In this document: one piece after another, positions 1 through 9,763 of the stretch
How positions within the stretch are numbered: the first letter of the stretch is position 1
How the letters are laid out: each line of letters starts with the position of its first letter
Made by a program: the position numbers and the translations under genes
The notes under the pieces: generated by a model
What the model was told of the DNA's origin: nothing
Databases searched by the model: none
Seen by the model: the letters and a program-made list of their open reading frames with translations, nothing else
Source of the DNA: an uncultured Bacteroidota bacterium
Lineage (GTDB): Bacteria > Bacteroidota > Bacteroidia > Chitinophagales > Saprospiraceae
DNA length: 64,000 nt
Reading direction: 5' to 3'
NCBI GenBank assembly: GCA_902609095.1
Contig: CACLQQ010000005.1
Location: forward strand, 1-64,000

Positions 1-747
1 GGACGGGCTAATAATTCCAATAGATATTCTTTTGATATTAAGAATACTTGTAATAGTCGATCATGCTTGAATATCGTAGATGCCGATAGCACTTCAGTAC
101 TCATCCGAATGATTAAACAAGGAGACCAGATAGTTGTCATGTCCAGATTCGGTAATGATATTTGGTCTATACAAAACAGATATAATCGTGGTGCCTTTCC
201 GATGAATGGATCAATAGTAAGCTGCGGTGGAACATGTAGTACACCATTCCCAGATACAGTACAATTAGGATTTTTGACTTATACTGACTGGCCCAAAGTG
301 AGTTGTCTAAGTACAGCATTTCATAATAGTAATACAATTCATCCTGATTCTCGCGGCATGGATAATCCTACTCCAGGAATAACTTTTAATCCTGATCTCA
401 AAGGAAGTTTCGACTTCATCCGATTTGACTCTCTGAATATACCGGCTGATTGGATCGATAATAATTATGATGTCTCGTATCCTGGCAACATCGCTGATTA
501 TGAGTTCATTGCTGAGTATAACTACCATACAGATAATCATTGTCCAGAGTATCATGACGTTATAAGTTTACCAACTTCTGACTCCTTTATCCAAGTAACT
601 GCAGATAGTCTAATCAATTGCGCTATCAACATGGATTCAGTATCATCAGTCAACTTCTCAAGTGGTTAAGAAATACTGTTGAGTAATGGTTTTGAACTGA
701 TTAGTGGGACTTCATTTACAGCACAAGTAGCTGACTGTACAAACTAA
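1..747 (+). pseudogene. 3' end of a secreted surface protein, interrupted by an in-frame TAA
   Basis: The reading frame is open from the left window edge, so this is the 3' part of a longer gene; the TTG start at 67 in the ORF track is not real. It stops at TAA 667-669, but the same frame continues without any indel through EILLSNGFELISGTSF to a second stop at 745-747. That tail is the C-terminal module (GFE followed by G-x-x-F) found at the end of many very large secreted Bacteroidetes proteins, and a related copy ends the decayed gene at 29775-34445. The upstream part is Ser/Asn/Asp-rich with scattered cysteines, as in an extracellular domain. I read it as a nonsense-mutated exported protein. 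Its full domain structure is unknown because the 5' part lies outside the window. Confidence 0.6.
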
Positions 748-1000
748 TTATTCCAGTTTATTGATTCGATAAATAGGCGTTTGTATCCAAGAAATAGTCT
801 GTAGGAGACATAGATAATAATTTATGTTGTACGACTTTCTCCTTTTATTGATATCGATCACTTAATACCAACTAATTGCTGGGCGGCATATAACCATAAG
901 GCATTTTCACTGGGAGTTGGTTGTGCTCATAAATACGATCAAATAAATAGAGAATAGTCATATTGGTAGGGACCGTAGCGAGTTATAACTCACTGATATC

Positions 1001-1576
1001 TCAAGTCATTTCATACGTCATTTGGTAAGCTACTCCTAACATTGTTGGCCACTCATAATTATTCTGCCCAAAACGCAATGTGTCTCCTTTAATCTTCAAA
1101 TACTTATCATAGTCATCTGATTGATAACTTAATCTATTCTCGTAGTCTTCGCTCTGGTTAATATCCGTTTTAATGATTTGAGGCTTCCCTGCTTTATCCT
1201 TGATTCCTTGCCAGTATATTCCATCAGGATGTATGATAACCCAATCCGTCATATAATCGCCATAGGAGGCTCCATCTCTTGTTAACAGCATAGTACCAGT
1301 CGGAGGGTCCATATAGATAAACATCTCTCCAGCGTGACCGAATTCTCCTGTCGCAATCAGTTCATTGCGACAACCCCATCGCCATTCCTCAGAGAAATAA
1401 TAGAGACCTTTTTCAAGATTCCAATTTTCATTTCTATATTCCGTCGGCTCCCATCGAGAACTATTAGTCTGTTTTGTTTCTTAGATTAAAGGTTTAGCAA
1501 CAGAGCTTTCGCTCTTCTTGTTATCACAGGACGTGTAAACTGTAATTATGAATAATAGACTAATGATCTCCCTCAT
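1001..1576 (-). pseudogene. Small lipoprotein gene with an in-frame TAA at codon 32
   Basis: The ORF track shows only the last 107 codons. The same frame runs upstream to an ATG at 1576 and encodes a lipoprotein signal peptide, MREIISLLFIITVYTSC, with Cys17 as the likely lipidated residue. One TAA (1481-1483, codon 32) interrupts it just after the signal region, and the frame then resumes as ETKQTNSSRWEP. The product would be about 190 residues. The mature part is rich in Tyr, Trp and Asp and matches no family I recognise. It lies downstream of gldD on the same strand but 36 bases away with no clear shared function. An internal re-start would yield a protein without a signal peptide, so loss of function is likely. 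Confidence 0.55.
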
Positions 1577-1612
1577 ATGATAAACACTTTTTTAGATTAA
1601 GAAATATAACAA

Positions 1613-2206
1613 TTACCTGACCCATTTAACAGAACCAACTATCCTATTCATATCCTCCCTCAAGAAACTAATCACGGGAGCCACACTGTCGAAGTTTACT
1701 TTAGTATCAAAATAAAGAGAACCTCTAAAGAAGTGTTCCTTCTCATCAGAAATATAGAACTGATAGGGTGTAGCTACCGGTCCTTCTATCTTGAAGAGCA
1801 TTCCTTTGGAGCCGTGATCTGTTTCTACAGCTATTTCATCTCTATAGCTGGCCTTAATATTATGTTTGCTGACCATGGTATAAGCGTCTTCTCGCAGCTT
1901 GTCATAAGTATTGACCTCATCTATTGGATAATAGCTACAATGAATTACTGCACCTAAATCTGCAGCTCGAATATCGAACCAACATGGATGTATAAGTCGC
2001 TCGTCATCTCTCTGTGGTTTCATCAAGAGCTGTGCATAGTTAGGCAACTTTATAATAAATGGACAGATCTCTTCAGTATGCAACTCCCAATTTGAGCTGG
2101 GGAAATCGATTCTTGGGTATTGATGAGATCGAGGTTTAGCAATGTTATCTGGACCACATGACAAGCTAAGGAAACAAAGGTTTATTGCCATCAATACTAA
2201 CTTCAC
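1613..2206 (-). CDS. gldD: Gliding motility lipoprotein GldD
   Basis: GldD is a lipoprotein needed for gliding and for type IX secretion-linked motility in Bacteroidetes. The 197-residue product has a short hydrophobic leader ending in LSLSC, a lipobox-like site near residue 17, followed by the family pattern of an early PRIDFPSSNW stretch, a PF-IIKLP segment, a CWFDIRAADLGAVIH core and a C-terminal FRGSLYF segment. The GTG start at 2206 overlaps the gldE stop in a GTGA, supporting translational coupling; an ATG six codons in is an alternative start. It is last in the run mutY-ssb-gldE-gldD, an arrangement known from other gliding Bacteroidetes. Family assignment rests on the sequence pattern plus this context. 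Confidence 0.85.
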   Translation of the reverse strand: MKLVLMAINLCFLSLSCGPDNIAKPRSHQYPRIDFPSSNWELHTEEICPFIIKLPNYAQLLMKPQRDDERLIHPCWFDIRAADLGAVIHCSYYPIDEVNTYDKLREDAYTMVSKHNIKASYRDEIAVETDHGSKGMLFKIEGPVATPYQFYISDEKEHFFRGSLYFDTKVNFDSVAPVISFLREDMNRIVGSVKWVR

Positions 2207-3603
2207 AGACTTATGTTTATCTTTTCTATACGACGTTGAGTCACAGAGATTATTTTAAACTTGAGATGTTTATATACAATTTCTTTGTCCCTTCTTGGGA
2301 GTTGACCTTCTAACTCTAAGATTAATCCAGCTAAAGAGTCAGCATTTCCTCTTCCTTCATTGAACAAGTCACTATCCATATTGATGATTCGTGCTACGTC
2401 ATTAAGGAGGGTCTTGCCATCAAAAATGTAGTTATGGTCATCGATTTTCATATAGTCAACTTCATCCTCTGTATCAAACTCGTCTCTAATGTCTCCAATT
2501 ACTTCTTCCATGACATCCTCTAGGGTTACAATACCCTGAGTACCTCCATACTCATCAACAACGATCGCCATATGAGTTCGCTTTAGTTGAAATTCCTTCA
2601 GAAGCTCATCAATTTTTTTCGATTCTGGAATATAGAGCGTATTAGTCCTTATTAAATTTACCCACTGAAAATTTGCCTTTTCTAATGTATAGTTCAATAG
2701 ATCTTTGACATATAGGATGCCGTTGATGTTGTCAAAATCTTCTTCATAGACTGGAATCCTGCTGTAACCAGAGTCCTTAACGATTTTCATGACTTCCATA
2801 AAATCTGCGGCGATATCGATCGCCGTAATATCTATGCGGCTCCTCATAATCTGTTTAGTAATAAGATCACCAAACTTTATAATTCCCTTGAGAATATCGA
2901 CATCCTCACTATCTGCTTCCTCTGCAACAGCTAAGTCTATGGCCTTATCAATTTCTTTTTTATCTGTAGTACTGTTAGTCGTTAACCGTTGTCGATAGAT
3001 TCTCTCCTCCATACTACTCGAAAACCCCACCAACAAACTATTTAGAGGGCTGAATAAAATAGATAGTAGAGTTAGTGGTAGCGCCATCAGTTTGGCATGT
3101 CTTACATTGTTCAAGTTGGCATAAATCTTAGGAGCTACCTCCCCGAATAATACTAACAAGAACGTAACTCCAACAATCGTAATAGAGACACTTGTAATGG
3201 AAGCCAAAAATGAAATACTTACCCAATCTATACCTAAGCTTGCAATTAATGATTCGGACCACACTTCTAGAGTAGCTTGTGTAATCATCCTACCTAATAA
3301 ATAATCAGATAAAATGACAATACCGATATTAATAAAGTTGTTACTGATTAATATGGTGGCAAGTAGATTTCTAGGATGTTCTTTCAATCTCTTAATCCGG
3401 CTACTATTTTCATTGGGCTCCTCTTTCAAACCCTCTAAGTCCTTAGGAGTAAGCGAGAAATAAGCTACCTCTGACGCTGAGATTAACGCAGATGCGAATA
3501 ATAGCAGTAATAAAAGCGACGTTATGCCTATGTAATCACTTACATCTGATAGTAATTGGACTTGTATAAAGAGTAACTCTAAGGTGGGGGGCTCCGGGTC
3601 CAA
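2203..3603 (-). CDS. gldE: Gliding motility-associated membrane protein GldE (CNNM/CBS family)
   Basis: A 466-residue inner-membrane protein of the CNNM/CorC type: an N-terminal transmembrane block (roughly residues 20-190, four hydrophobic stretches, with the ASEVAYFSLTP motif typical of the DUF21 domain), then a pair of CBS domains (about 240-360, including YSRIPVYEEDFDNINGILYV and VDEYGGTQGIVTLEDVMEE), and a C-terminal CorC/HlyC domain. GldE is a paralogue of metal-efflux proteins that acts with GldD. It starts with a TTG at 3603 and overlaps gldD by four bases. The short MDPEPP leader before the first membrane span resembles known GldE starts. Ion transport by GldE itself is not established. 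Confidence 0.85.
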   Translation of the reverse strand: MDPEPPTLELLFIQVQLLSDVSDYIGITSLLLLLLFASALISASEVAYFSLTPKDLEGLKEEPNENSSRIKRLKEHPRNLLATILISNNFINIGIVILSDYLLGRMITQATLEVWSESLIASLGIDWVSISFLASITSVSITIVGVTFLLVLFGEVAPKIYANLNNVRHAKLMALPLTLLSILFSPLNSLLVGFSSSMEERIYRQRLTTNSTTDKKEIDKAIDLAVAEEADSEDVDILKGIIKFGDLITKQIMRSRIDITAIDIAADFMEVMKIVKDSGYSRIPVYEEDFDNINGILYVKDLLNYTLEKANFQWVNLIRTNTLYIPESKKIDELLKEFQLKRTHMAIVVDEYGGTQGIVTLEDVMEEVIGDIRDEFDTEDEVDYMKIDDHNYIFDGKTLLNDVARIINMDSDLFNEGRGNADSLAGLILELEGQLPRRDKEIVYKHLKFKIISVTQRRIEKINISL

Positions 3604-3633
3604 ATTATAGTGTTTAGTTAATTAATTGATTTT

Positions 3634-4092
3634 TTAAAATGGAAGATCATCCTCTTCTGGAAGCGTCGGAGCACTACTTATCTGTGGACTTTCGACCTTA
3701 GGAAATTGTTCTTCTATGCTCGGGAAGTTTCCTCCTTGCGCTAACTGTTGAGCCATTTCATTTCCTTCTCTTCGTTCGAGAGATCTGAAATAGTTAGATA
3801 CAATCTCAGTCGTTCTGCGATCATTGCCTTCTTGATCTTGCCACTTTCTATGGCTAATCTTTCCATCTACATATACTAAGTGACCTTTTTTCAATATACG
3901 CTCTGCTCTCTCTGCTTGATTTCCCCAACATACTATATCATGCCATTCTGTTCGAGTTTGCCACTGACCAGTACGATCCTGGTAATTTTCATTCGTGGCA
4001 AGAGAAAATTTAGTCACTTTGGACCCTCCTTCAAAATGCCTGATTTCAGGGTCTTTCCCGAGATTACCAATTAAGGTTACTTTATTAATCAT
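3634..4092 (-). CDS. ssb: Single-stranded DNA-binding protein
   Basis: A 152-residue SSB. It opens with MINKVTLIGNLGKDPEIR, the start of the OB fold, and carries the usual TEWHDIVCWGNQAERAER and GHLVYVDGKI strands (residues 1-110). The rest is a Gln/Pro-rich flexible tail ending in EEDDLPF, the acidic tip that binds partner proteins in replication and repair. It lies between mutY and gldE on the minus strand, 30 bases from gldE and 45 from mutY, so is probably co-transcribed. Confidence 0.97.
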   Translation of the reverse strand: MINKVTLIGNLGKDPEIRHFEGGSKVTKFSLATNENYQDRTGQWQTRTEWHDIVCWGNQAERAERILKKGHLVYVDGKISHRKWQDQEGNDRRTTEIVSNYFRSLERREGNEMAQQLAQGGNFPSIEEQFPKVESPQISSAPTLPEEDDLPF

Positions 4093-4137
4093 AGTTATTG
4101 GCTCTAATTAATATACGAAGATATCTATTTAAATTTT

Positions 4138-5175
4138 TTACTCCATCTCAAGAAAATCAATTAAAAACTCATCAATAAGTCGAGGCATCGCATAATCCTC
4201 ATAATTGACGGTGTCAATATAAACTTGATCAGAACTTATTGTACCGATTTGAATAGAATAGAAACTGACATGTACATCTTGGTGTGTCAGTTTTTGCTTT
4301 TTATCTAAGACGTAGGATATGGACTCTTTTGATACATTGATATTCTCTGTAATAATTTCTTTAGCCTTGTCAAAATCAGGTTTAAATTCACATTCGATTA
4401 ACGGTGTTGTATAAAGACCTCTCCAGACATCTTTTTCCAACCTTTTTTCAATAAGCACTTTACCATGGCTTATAGAAACACAAGCTATGAAATAGCGTCT
4501 TCGACGCTTTAACATCTTTTCTTTTTTGGGTAATTCATGAACTATACCCTGTTGATATGCCTTACAGATATCTTGGGTAGGGCAAAACATGCAGTCAGGG
4601 TTTTTTGGTCGGCAACAAAGTGCCCCAAAATCCATGATTGCTTGATTATATGCTGCTGGTCGTTCTTGATCGAGGAGATCTTGAGCTAAGGAAGCAAATT
4701 CTTTCTTACCTGTTGTAGAATTGATCGGCACAAATATTCCATACATCCGACTCAACACTCTATACACATTACCATCAACTACAGCATGGGGTACGCCATA
4801 TGCAAAACTACTGATAGCGGCTGACGTATATGGACCAATACCTGGTAGACGCTCAATCAACTCTTTGCTATCTGGAAAGATTCCATTATACTCCTCAACA
4901 ATTATCTTGGCTGCCTTATGCATATTTCGAGCTCTACTGTAGTATCCTAGACCCTTCCAGAGCCTAAGCAACACATCTTCCTCGGCATCAGCTAAATCAT
5001 AGACGGTCGGAAATGCATCCACCAGACTTAGATAATATTTAGTTCCTTGTTGGACTCGAGTTTGTTGAAGCACGATTTCTGAAATCCAAATTTTATAAGG
5101 GTCATTGGTCTTCTTCCACGGAAGTTGCCGATCTATCGTTTTATGCCAGCTGAGTATCTTCTCCGTAAAACTCAT
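4138..5175 (-). CDS. mutY: A/G-specific adenine DNA glycosylase MutY
   Basis: MutY removes adenine mispaired with 8-oxoguanine. The 345-residue protein shows the WISEIVLQQTRVQQ helix with the catalytic Glu, the helix-hairpin-helix LPGIGPYTSAAI, the VVDGNVYRVLSR segment with the catalytic Asp, and the 4Fe-4S ligands in CRPKNPDCMFCPTQDIC (C-x6-C-x2-C-x5-C). The C-terminal 120 residues are a NUDIX-like 8-oxoG recognition domain. It heads the mutY-ssb-gldE-gldD run. All diagnostic residues are present, so the gene looks functional despite heavy decay of accessory genes elsewhere in the window. Confidence 0.96.
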   Translation of the reverse strand: MSFTEKILSWHKTIDRQLPWKKTNDPYKIWISEIVLQQTRVQQGTKYYLSLVDAFPTVYDLADAEEDVLLRLWKGLGYYSRARNMHKAAKIIVEEYNGIFPDSKELIERLPGIGPYTSAAISSFAYGVPHAVVDGNVYRVLSRMYGIFVPINSTTGKKEFASLAQDLLDQERPAAYNQAIMDFGALCCRPKNPDCMFCPTQDICKAYQQGIVHELPKKEKMLKRRRRYFIACVSISHGKVLIEKRLEKDVWRGLYTTPLIECEFKPDFDKAKEIITENINVSKESISYVLDKKQKLTHQDVHVSFYSIQIGTISSDQVYIDTVNYEDYAMPRLIDEFLIDFLEME

Positions 5176-5205
5176 ATTCCTATTCCCTATTCAAATTGCA
5201 CATAA

Positions 5206-5240
5206 TAAAAAGAGAGACACAGACCTCCGTATCTCTCTTT
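5206..5240 (-). terminator. Intrinsic terminator after the ECF sigma gene
   Basis: On the minus strand AAAGAGAGA pairs with TCTCTCTTT, extended inward by further base pairs, and the second arm runs into TTTTTATTA. It sits between the sigma factor stop (5267) and the mutY start (5175), separating the two transcription units. Confidence 0.75.
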
Positions 5241-5266
5241 GTTCTAGAGCTTTTTATTTTATCTAT

Positions 5267-5815
5267 TTATGCTGATAACTTACTTCTGATAGTACTGTAA
5301 TTACCATATTGGCCCATTATAGTCTTTTTAAGTTCTTTTCTCGCAAAGAAGATTCTGCTTTTAACAGTTCCTAAGGGCAACTCTAATTTGTCAGCTATTT
5401 CTTGGTACTTATAGCCGACATAGTGCATTTCAAAAGGTATACGAATTGAGTCTTCAAGGTCTTTAATCATTTTTGTTAGCTCCTCCATCTGAATATTTGT
5501 ACCAGCGCCGTTACTCACGATTGTACTGCTACTATTGATGAAATATAAATTATCAGTAGTATCAACTATAGTATTAGCCTTAGTTTTCTTTCTATAGTTA
5601 TTAATGAATATGTTTTTCATGATAGTGAAGAGCCATGCTTTTAAGTTGGTTCCTGCCTTGAACTTATCTCTATTGGTCATTGCTCTGAAAGCTGTTTCCT
5701 GATAAAGATCTTTTGCTTCCTCATTGTCTTTAGTCAAATTATATGCAAATGATTTGAGCGAAGGAGTTAGAGAATCAAATTTGATGTTAAAATCGACTTT
5801 ATTCATAGTGTCCAT
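5267..5815 (-). CDS. ECF-type RNA polymerase sigma factor
   Basis: A 182-residue sigma-70 family protein. Region 2 covers about residues 15-80 (FAYNLTKDNEEAKDLYQETAF, then NLKAWLFTIMKNIFINNYRKK), and region 4 covers about 120-170 with the helix-turn-helix YQEIADKLELPLGTVKSRIFFARKEL. There is no region 1 or 3, which places it in the extracytoplasmic-function group. No anti-sigma factor gene adjoins it. It has its own terminator. Upstream (5816-5989) is an AT-rich gap that should hold its promoter. The regulon cannot be inferred from the sequence; the group is common in Bacteroidetes as a stress or growth-phase regulator. Confidence 0.92.
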   Translation of the reverse strand: MDTMNKVDFNIKFDSLTPSLKSFAYNLTKDNEEAKDLYQETAFRAMTNRDKFKAGTNLKAWLFTIMKNIFINNYRKKTKANTIVDTTDNLYFINSSSTIVSNGAGTNIQMEELTKMIKDLEDSIRIPFEMHYVGYKYQEIADKLELPLGTVKSRIFFARKELKKTIMGQYGNYSTIRSKLSA

Positions 5816-5989
5816 AACGGGGTATTAAAGTTACCACAAGATAGGTTAATGTTTAACAAAATCAAAGATTAGCTTGAACATTGTTTAAACATCAATGTGA
5901 AAACATTAATTATATCTGTATATTGTCTTGATAATCAATATATTATGAAATATATATGTGATTTCAATTTTCAATAAAAATTGAAAGTT

Positions 5990-7081
5990 TTATTTCTGAG
6001 CCTTCTTATATAGGTATATCGATATCAGATAAAATAGAATATTAGGTACCCAAACCCCGATCAAAGGCGGAATACTGAGATTACTCGCAAAGGTTTCAGA
6101 AAACTTAGACAAGACTGCATAGGTAGCTCCCAAACCAACCCCGATAGCCAAGTGCATCCCTAATCCCCCTCGAATCTTCTTAGTTCCAATGGTGGCTCCA
6201 ATCAAAGTCAGGATAAATATGGTGAATGGTCCAGCAGTTCGCTTATATGCCTCTATCGTATAACGTTTCGTATTATCGAGCCCTCTGAGCTCTTCATATT
6301 TGATATACTCCTTTAGTTCAGGAGTACTCATGATTTCCATTTGTTTACTGTGCCTAATAAAATCACCTGGCTTCATATTTAATGAAGTATCTAATTGCTC
6401 CGTTCGACCTATTTTGATCCTTTCATCAAGTCTACCAAACGATCGCATTTCATAATTCTTGGCCCTCCATTTATCTATATCCTTAACGTAGGTCAAACGG
6501 TCAGCCTTAAGTATTGACTTTAGATTACCACCCTCATTAAAATGCTCTAGCCTAAAATACCTTAGAGACGAATCCTTTTTATCATAGTAACGACAATATA
6601 TCTTTTGGTCTTCTGATATATAGAACTGAATATCATTACTCAGTACCTTTTTAATCGACCTGCTGATATACTTACTTTTGAATTCATTAAGTTGAAAGGT
6701 GCTCTGAGGAATAACATAGTTTTCTCCTATCCAGTGCAATGAGGCTACGATACCTGCACCTATAATCATCGGTCTTAGAATCCGAGTATAATTCATACCT
6801 GCTGAAAGCATCGCTATGATCTCCGAATCCCGGGCCATCCTCGAAGTAAAAAATATTACTGACAAGAAGGCGAAAAGAGGCCACAGCTCACCATTGAGCC
6901 ACGGAATAAAATGAACATAATAGTCTAATGCGACTTCTTTAAAGCTGAGATCATTAGAGATGAACTTACCTATCCGCTCGCTGACATCCATGGCAACAGA
7001 TACCACAGAGATCATCACAATAGTATACATAAACGTGACTAAGTACTTCTTGATGATATATCTATCAAGCTTTTTAATCAT
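5990..7081 (-). CDS. LptF/LptG (YjgP/YjgQ) family permease
   Basis: A 363-residue inner-membrane protein of the LptFG permease family, which with LptB2 extracts lipopolysaccharide from the inner membrane for export. It has the family layout: a first cytoplasmic/membrane start (LDRYIIKKYLVTFMYTIVMI), further spans to about residue 120, a long periplasmic beta-jellyroll stretch (about 130-280), and three spans at the C-terminus (FTIFILTLIGATIGTKK and the two that follow). Its ATG overlaps the stop of the reductase gene by one base (TAATG), so the two are probably translated from one message, although a functional link is not obvious. LptF and LptG cannot be told apart here. Confidence 0.88.
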   Translation of the reverse strand: MIKKLDRYIIKKYLVTFMYTIVMISVVSVAMDVSERIGKFISNDLSFKEVALDYYVHFIPWLNGELWPLFAFLSVIFFTSRMARDSEIIAMLSAGMNYTRILRPMIIGAGIVASLHWIGENYVIPQSTFQLNEFKSKYISRSIKKVLSNDIQFYISEDQKIYCRYYDKKDSSLRYFRLEHFNEGGNLKSILKADRLTYVKDIDKWRAKNYEMRSFGRLDERIKIGRTEQLDTSLNMKPGDFIRHSKQMEIMSTPELKEYIKYEELRGLDNTKRYTIEAYKRTAGPFTIFILTLIGATIGTKKIRGGLGMHLAIGVGLGATYAVLSKFSETFASNLSIPPLIGVWVPNILFYLISIYLYKKAQK

Positions 7082-7797
7082 TAGCCATAGAGTTCATAAT
7101 ATATGTTCTTATCATCCAGCTTCATGTTATTAGTCAATTTATCTATAGCTTGATCAATCATATTTTGCCAACCACAGAGATAGTATTTGGTATCTCCCTG
7201 CTCCCCGGTAGAAATCCTATCATATAGATTATGAACGTATCCTTGATATCCTTTGTATGACTCACGTGATAAAGCCACATGATAGTTAAACCAATTACAA
7301 CTTTGTTCCAATTCTATAAACTCACTTCCGTATAAGATACTTTCAGCTGTTCGTGTGCCATACACTAAATGAACCTCAGTCTTTACCTCTGATCCATTAG
7401 CAATAGCCTGAATCATACTTCTGAATGGAGCAACTCCAGTCCCCGTACATATCATTATCAGTGTTGATGGCATTTCGGTAGGTAGTACGAATGCCCCAAG
7501 AGGCCCTTTGTAAGTTATTGAGCTACCTCTCTCTACCTGATCAAATAAGTATGTGCTAGCTGTACCTTTAGGAACTCGAGATATACACAGTTCTATAGTC
7601 TCAGACTCCCATAAGTTGGCTATAGAGTAACTCCTCCATCGTTCTAATCTCTTTTCTCCGATCGGCAGATCCATTGTAATAAATTGACCTGGTTTAAACG
7701 ACTCTTTGTGAGACCTATCGGTCTTTAAGGATATTGTTCTATATCCTTCTGCAACATCAACTATTTCATCGATGACACCAGTATTCCATTTAGGCAT
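7081..7797 (-). CDS. Ferredoxin-NADP reductase-like flavoprotein
   Basis: A 238-residue oxidoreductase of the FAD/NAD-binding FNR family. The N-terminal beta barrel (1-100) has the flavin-binding RWRSYSIANLWE motif, and the C-terminal Rossmann half has MICTGTGVAPFRSMI and the YYLCGWQNMIDQA NADPH-binding segment. Length and motifs fit the short ferredoxin/flavodoxin-NADP reductases. It overlaps the LptFG-type permease gene by one base. It is divergent from the gene at 7850, with a 52-base gap between them. Confidence 0.88.
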   Translation of the reverse strand: MPKWNTGVIDEIVDVAEGYRTISLKTDRSHKESFKPGQFITMDLPIGEKRLERWRSYSIANLWESETIELCISRVPKGTASTYLFDQVERGSSITYKGPLGAFVLPTEMPSTLIMICTGTGVAPFRSMIQAIANGSEVKTEVHLVYGTRTAESILYGSEFIELEQSCNWFNYHVALSRESYKGYQGYVHNLYDRISTGEQGDTKYYLCGWQNMIDQAIDKLTNNMKLDDKNIYYELYG

Positions 7798-7849
7798 TTT
7801 AAAATTGATTTACTTTGTTTAAGAATCATTTATAACAGGATACGTATCC

Positions 7850-8815
7850 ATGCTCCACAAAACTACATCAAAGTGCTATGATAAGTTCTGTGCTGATCAT
7901 CAGACAGTTCTACCTTTGTTTTATAATAGCTGGTACTTAGATGCTGCTTGTGGTAAGGAAAGTTGGGATGCCGCTGTTTTTACAGACAAAAATGGGCAGA
8001 CCTTAGGCATATGGCCTTATCATATAAAGTCTAAATATGGTCTTCGATATATCACCATGCCCACCTTGACTCCATATATGGGACCATGGATTGTACTGAT
8101 AAAAGAGGCTAAAAGTTCAACAATCAATAGTAACCAACATAATATCATCAGTACGCTCAATGCCAACATACCAGATGTACATTTTAGCACGATACATACT
8201 CATCCAGACTTATTGAATTTGCTATCGCTGCAATGGGCAGGTTATCAAGAACTCAAAAGGTACACCTATCGACTTGATCTCTCCAATGGGAATCTTTGGG
8301 AGAATCTAGATGCCAAACAAAGAAACATTATAAGAAAAGCAGGATCTACTCTTATAGTAAGACAATCATCAGATATTGAGAAGTTCTACGATTATAATAG
8401 CATGAGTTTTGATCGGCAATCTGAAAAAATTCCATACAAGCTCAATGAACTGACTTCCATCGATAATGCCCTAAATCAACAGAATAGCAGAGTAATATTA
8501 CAAGCGCATAATCCTACAACAGGTAGAACTCATGGTATGATCTACTTGGTATATGATCAACTTACCGTATACCTGATCGCAATAGGGAGTGATTCTGAAG
8601 AGAGGCATCAGGGAAGTATTCCGCTATTAGTTTGGAAGGCCATTTCAAAATTTTCAACTTCTCACAAAATTTTTGATTTTGAAGGAAGTATGATTCCTAA
8701 TATCGAGCGATTCTTTAGATCCTTTGGAGGCACACTGATTCCTTATAGTCGATTATTCAGATCTAAACATATAGGCATTGATTTAATATTAAAGCTGTCT
8801 GGTCGGTATGGCTAA
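7850..8815 (+). CDS. FemAB-like GNAT-fold acyltransferase
   Basis: A 321-residue protein with the look of the FemAB/BioF2-like acetyltransferase group: an N-terminal half ending in YITMPTLTPYMGPWI, a charged linker, and a C-terminal GNAT-like half (about 160-300) with HGMIYLVYDQLTVYLIAIGSD and FDFEGSMIPNIERFFRSFGG. The last motif is typical of this group in Bacteroidetes polysaccharide or glycosylation loci. Its stop overlaps the ATG of the decayed glycosyltransferase at 8808, so the two formed an operon. The acyl donor and acceptor are unknown. With the partner gene dead, the pathway it served may be broken. Confidence 0.72.
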   Translation: MLHKTTSKCYDKFCADHQTVLPLFYNSWYLDAACGKESWDAAVFTDKNGQTLGIWPYHIKSKYGLRYITMPTLTPYMGPWIVLIKEAKSSTINSNQHNIISTLNANIPDVHFSTIHTHPDLLNLLSLQWAGYQELKRYTYRLDLSNGNLWENLDAKQRNIIRKAGSTLIVRQSSDIEKFYDYNSMSFDRQSEKIPYKLNELTSIDNALNQQNSRVILQAHNPTTGRTHGMIYLVYDQLTVYLIAIGSDSEERHQGSIPLLVWKAISKFSTSHKIFDFEGSMIPNIERFFRSFGGTLIPYSRLFRSKHIGIDLILKLSGRYG

Positions 8816-9668
8816 GAAGGCTGTTCTCATCGCTAATATTGATACTGCTGATATCAATAATAATGGCATCACAAAAATATTGATGGGTAAAGCTAAGGGA
8901 CTATCAAGCTGTGACTATGATGTAGATATCCTATCAAACTGGAAAAACGAAGTCAGGCTTAATGGTTCTATGATCCATCAAAATAGGATGGATGCCGAAG
9001 TTGATTAGTAAACTGAACTGATACAAACCCTTATATCCTATATTATCTGCAACTTATGATCTTCTCTGGTTGAGGCGTCATGTGGTAAATCCAGATCTAA
9101 TTCGATTCCTCGACTATCTAAAATTACAGAAGGATGACACAAAAATTATAATCGACCTGCCCACCTATCCTTACAATCAAGAATGGCATGGAATCAAAGG
9201 ATCATTAGCTCTTTTAATAGATAAAACATATGCTAAAAAGCTGCACAGATATATTGACATAATTACGCATAGTGGACCAGAAACTGAACTATTTGTATAC
9301 GCACAGTAAAATTGTCCAATGGTATTGATATATCAGAAGTTCCATTAAATACCGCAGCTAATCCTGAGCTCACCAATATCCTTGGTATTGGTACACTCGG
9401 AATTCATCGCACAGGAGTTCCTATTAATTCTTCTCTCAAACATCAAGAAAATTGTGCACGAGGAATTCCATTCATTTATTCAGGTTCTAATCCCGACTTT
9501 GATACATGCCATATCATCAAGAGATATGAGGAAAATGAGTCTGTTATTCATCTGGATGAGTTGAAGACATTCTACAATAAAATTAAAACTATAAGGGATC
9601 ACGGCAAATATCATTTGAGTTGGAGTCGTAAAATACAACCTGTCATAAAGAAGGTTGTGAACACTTGA
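8808..9668 (+). pseudogene. Decayed GT4-type glycosyltransferase
   Basis: Three fragments of one glycosyltransferase lie in order. The first (8808-9008) is an N-terminal piece ending at TAG. The second, in another frame and with a TGA near 9019, covers the acceptor-side half with IIIDLPTYPYNQEWHGIKGS and YIDIITHSG, then ends in TAA. The third, after a further frame change, starts with LSNGIDISEVPLN (the hinge between the two Rossmann halves) and ends with GTLGIHR, SLKHQENCARGIPFIYSG and a terminal helix. Between NPELTN and ILGIGTLGIHR roughly the whole donor-domain middle seems missing compared with intact family members. So there are at least two stops, two frame changes and one deletion. 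It is clearly dead. Confidence 0.78.
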
Positions 9669-9763
9669 CAGAACAAGTCTCATCATTACCTGACATAATG
9701 ACGGCTAAAACAGTATGGCAGAGATATTGTTACTGAATTTCTAAGTAATTAAACATAGTTGCG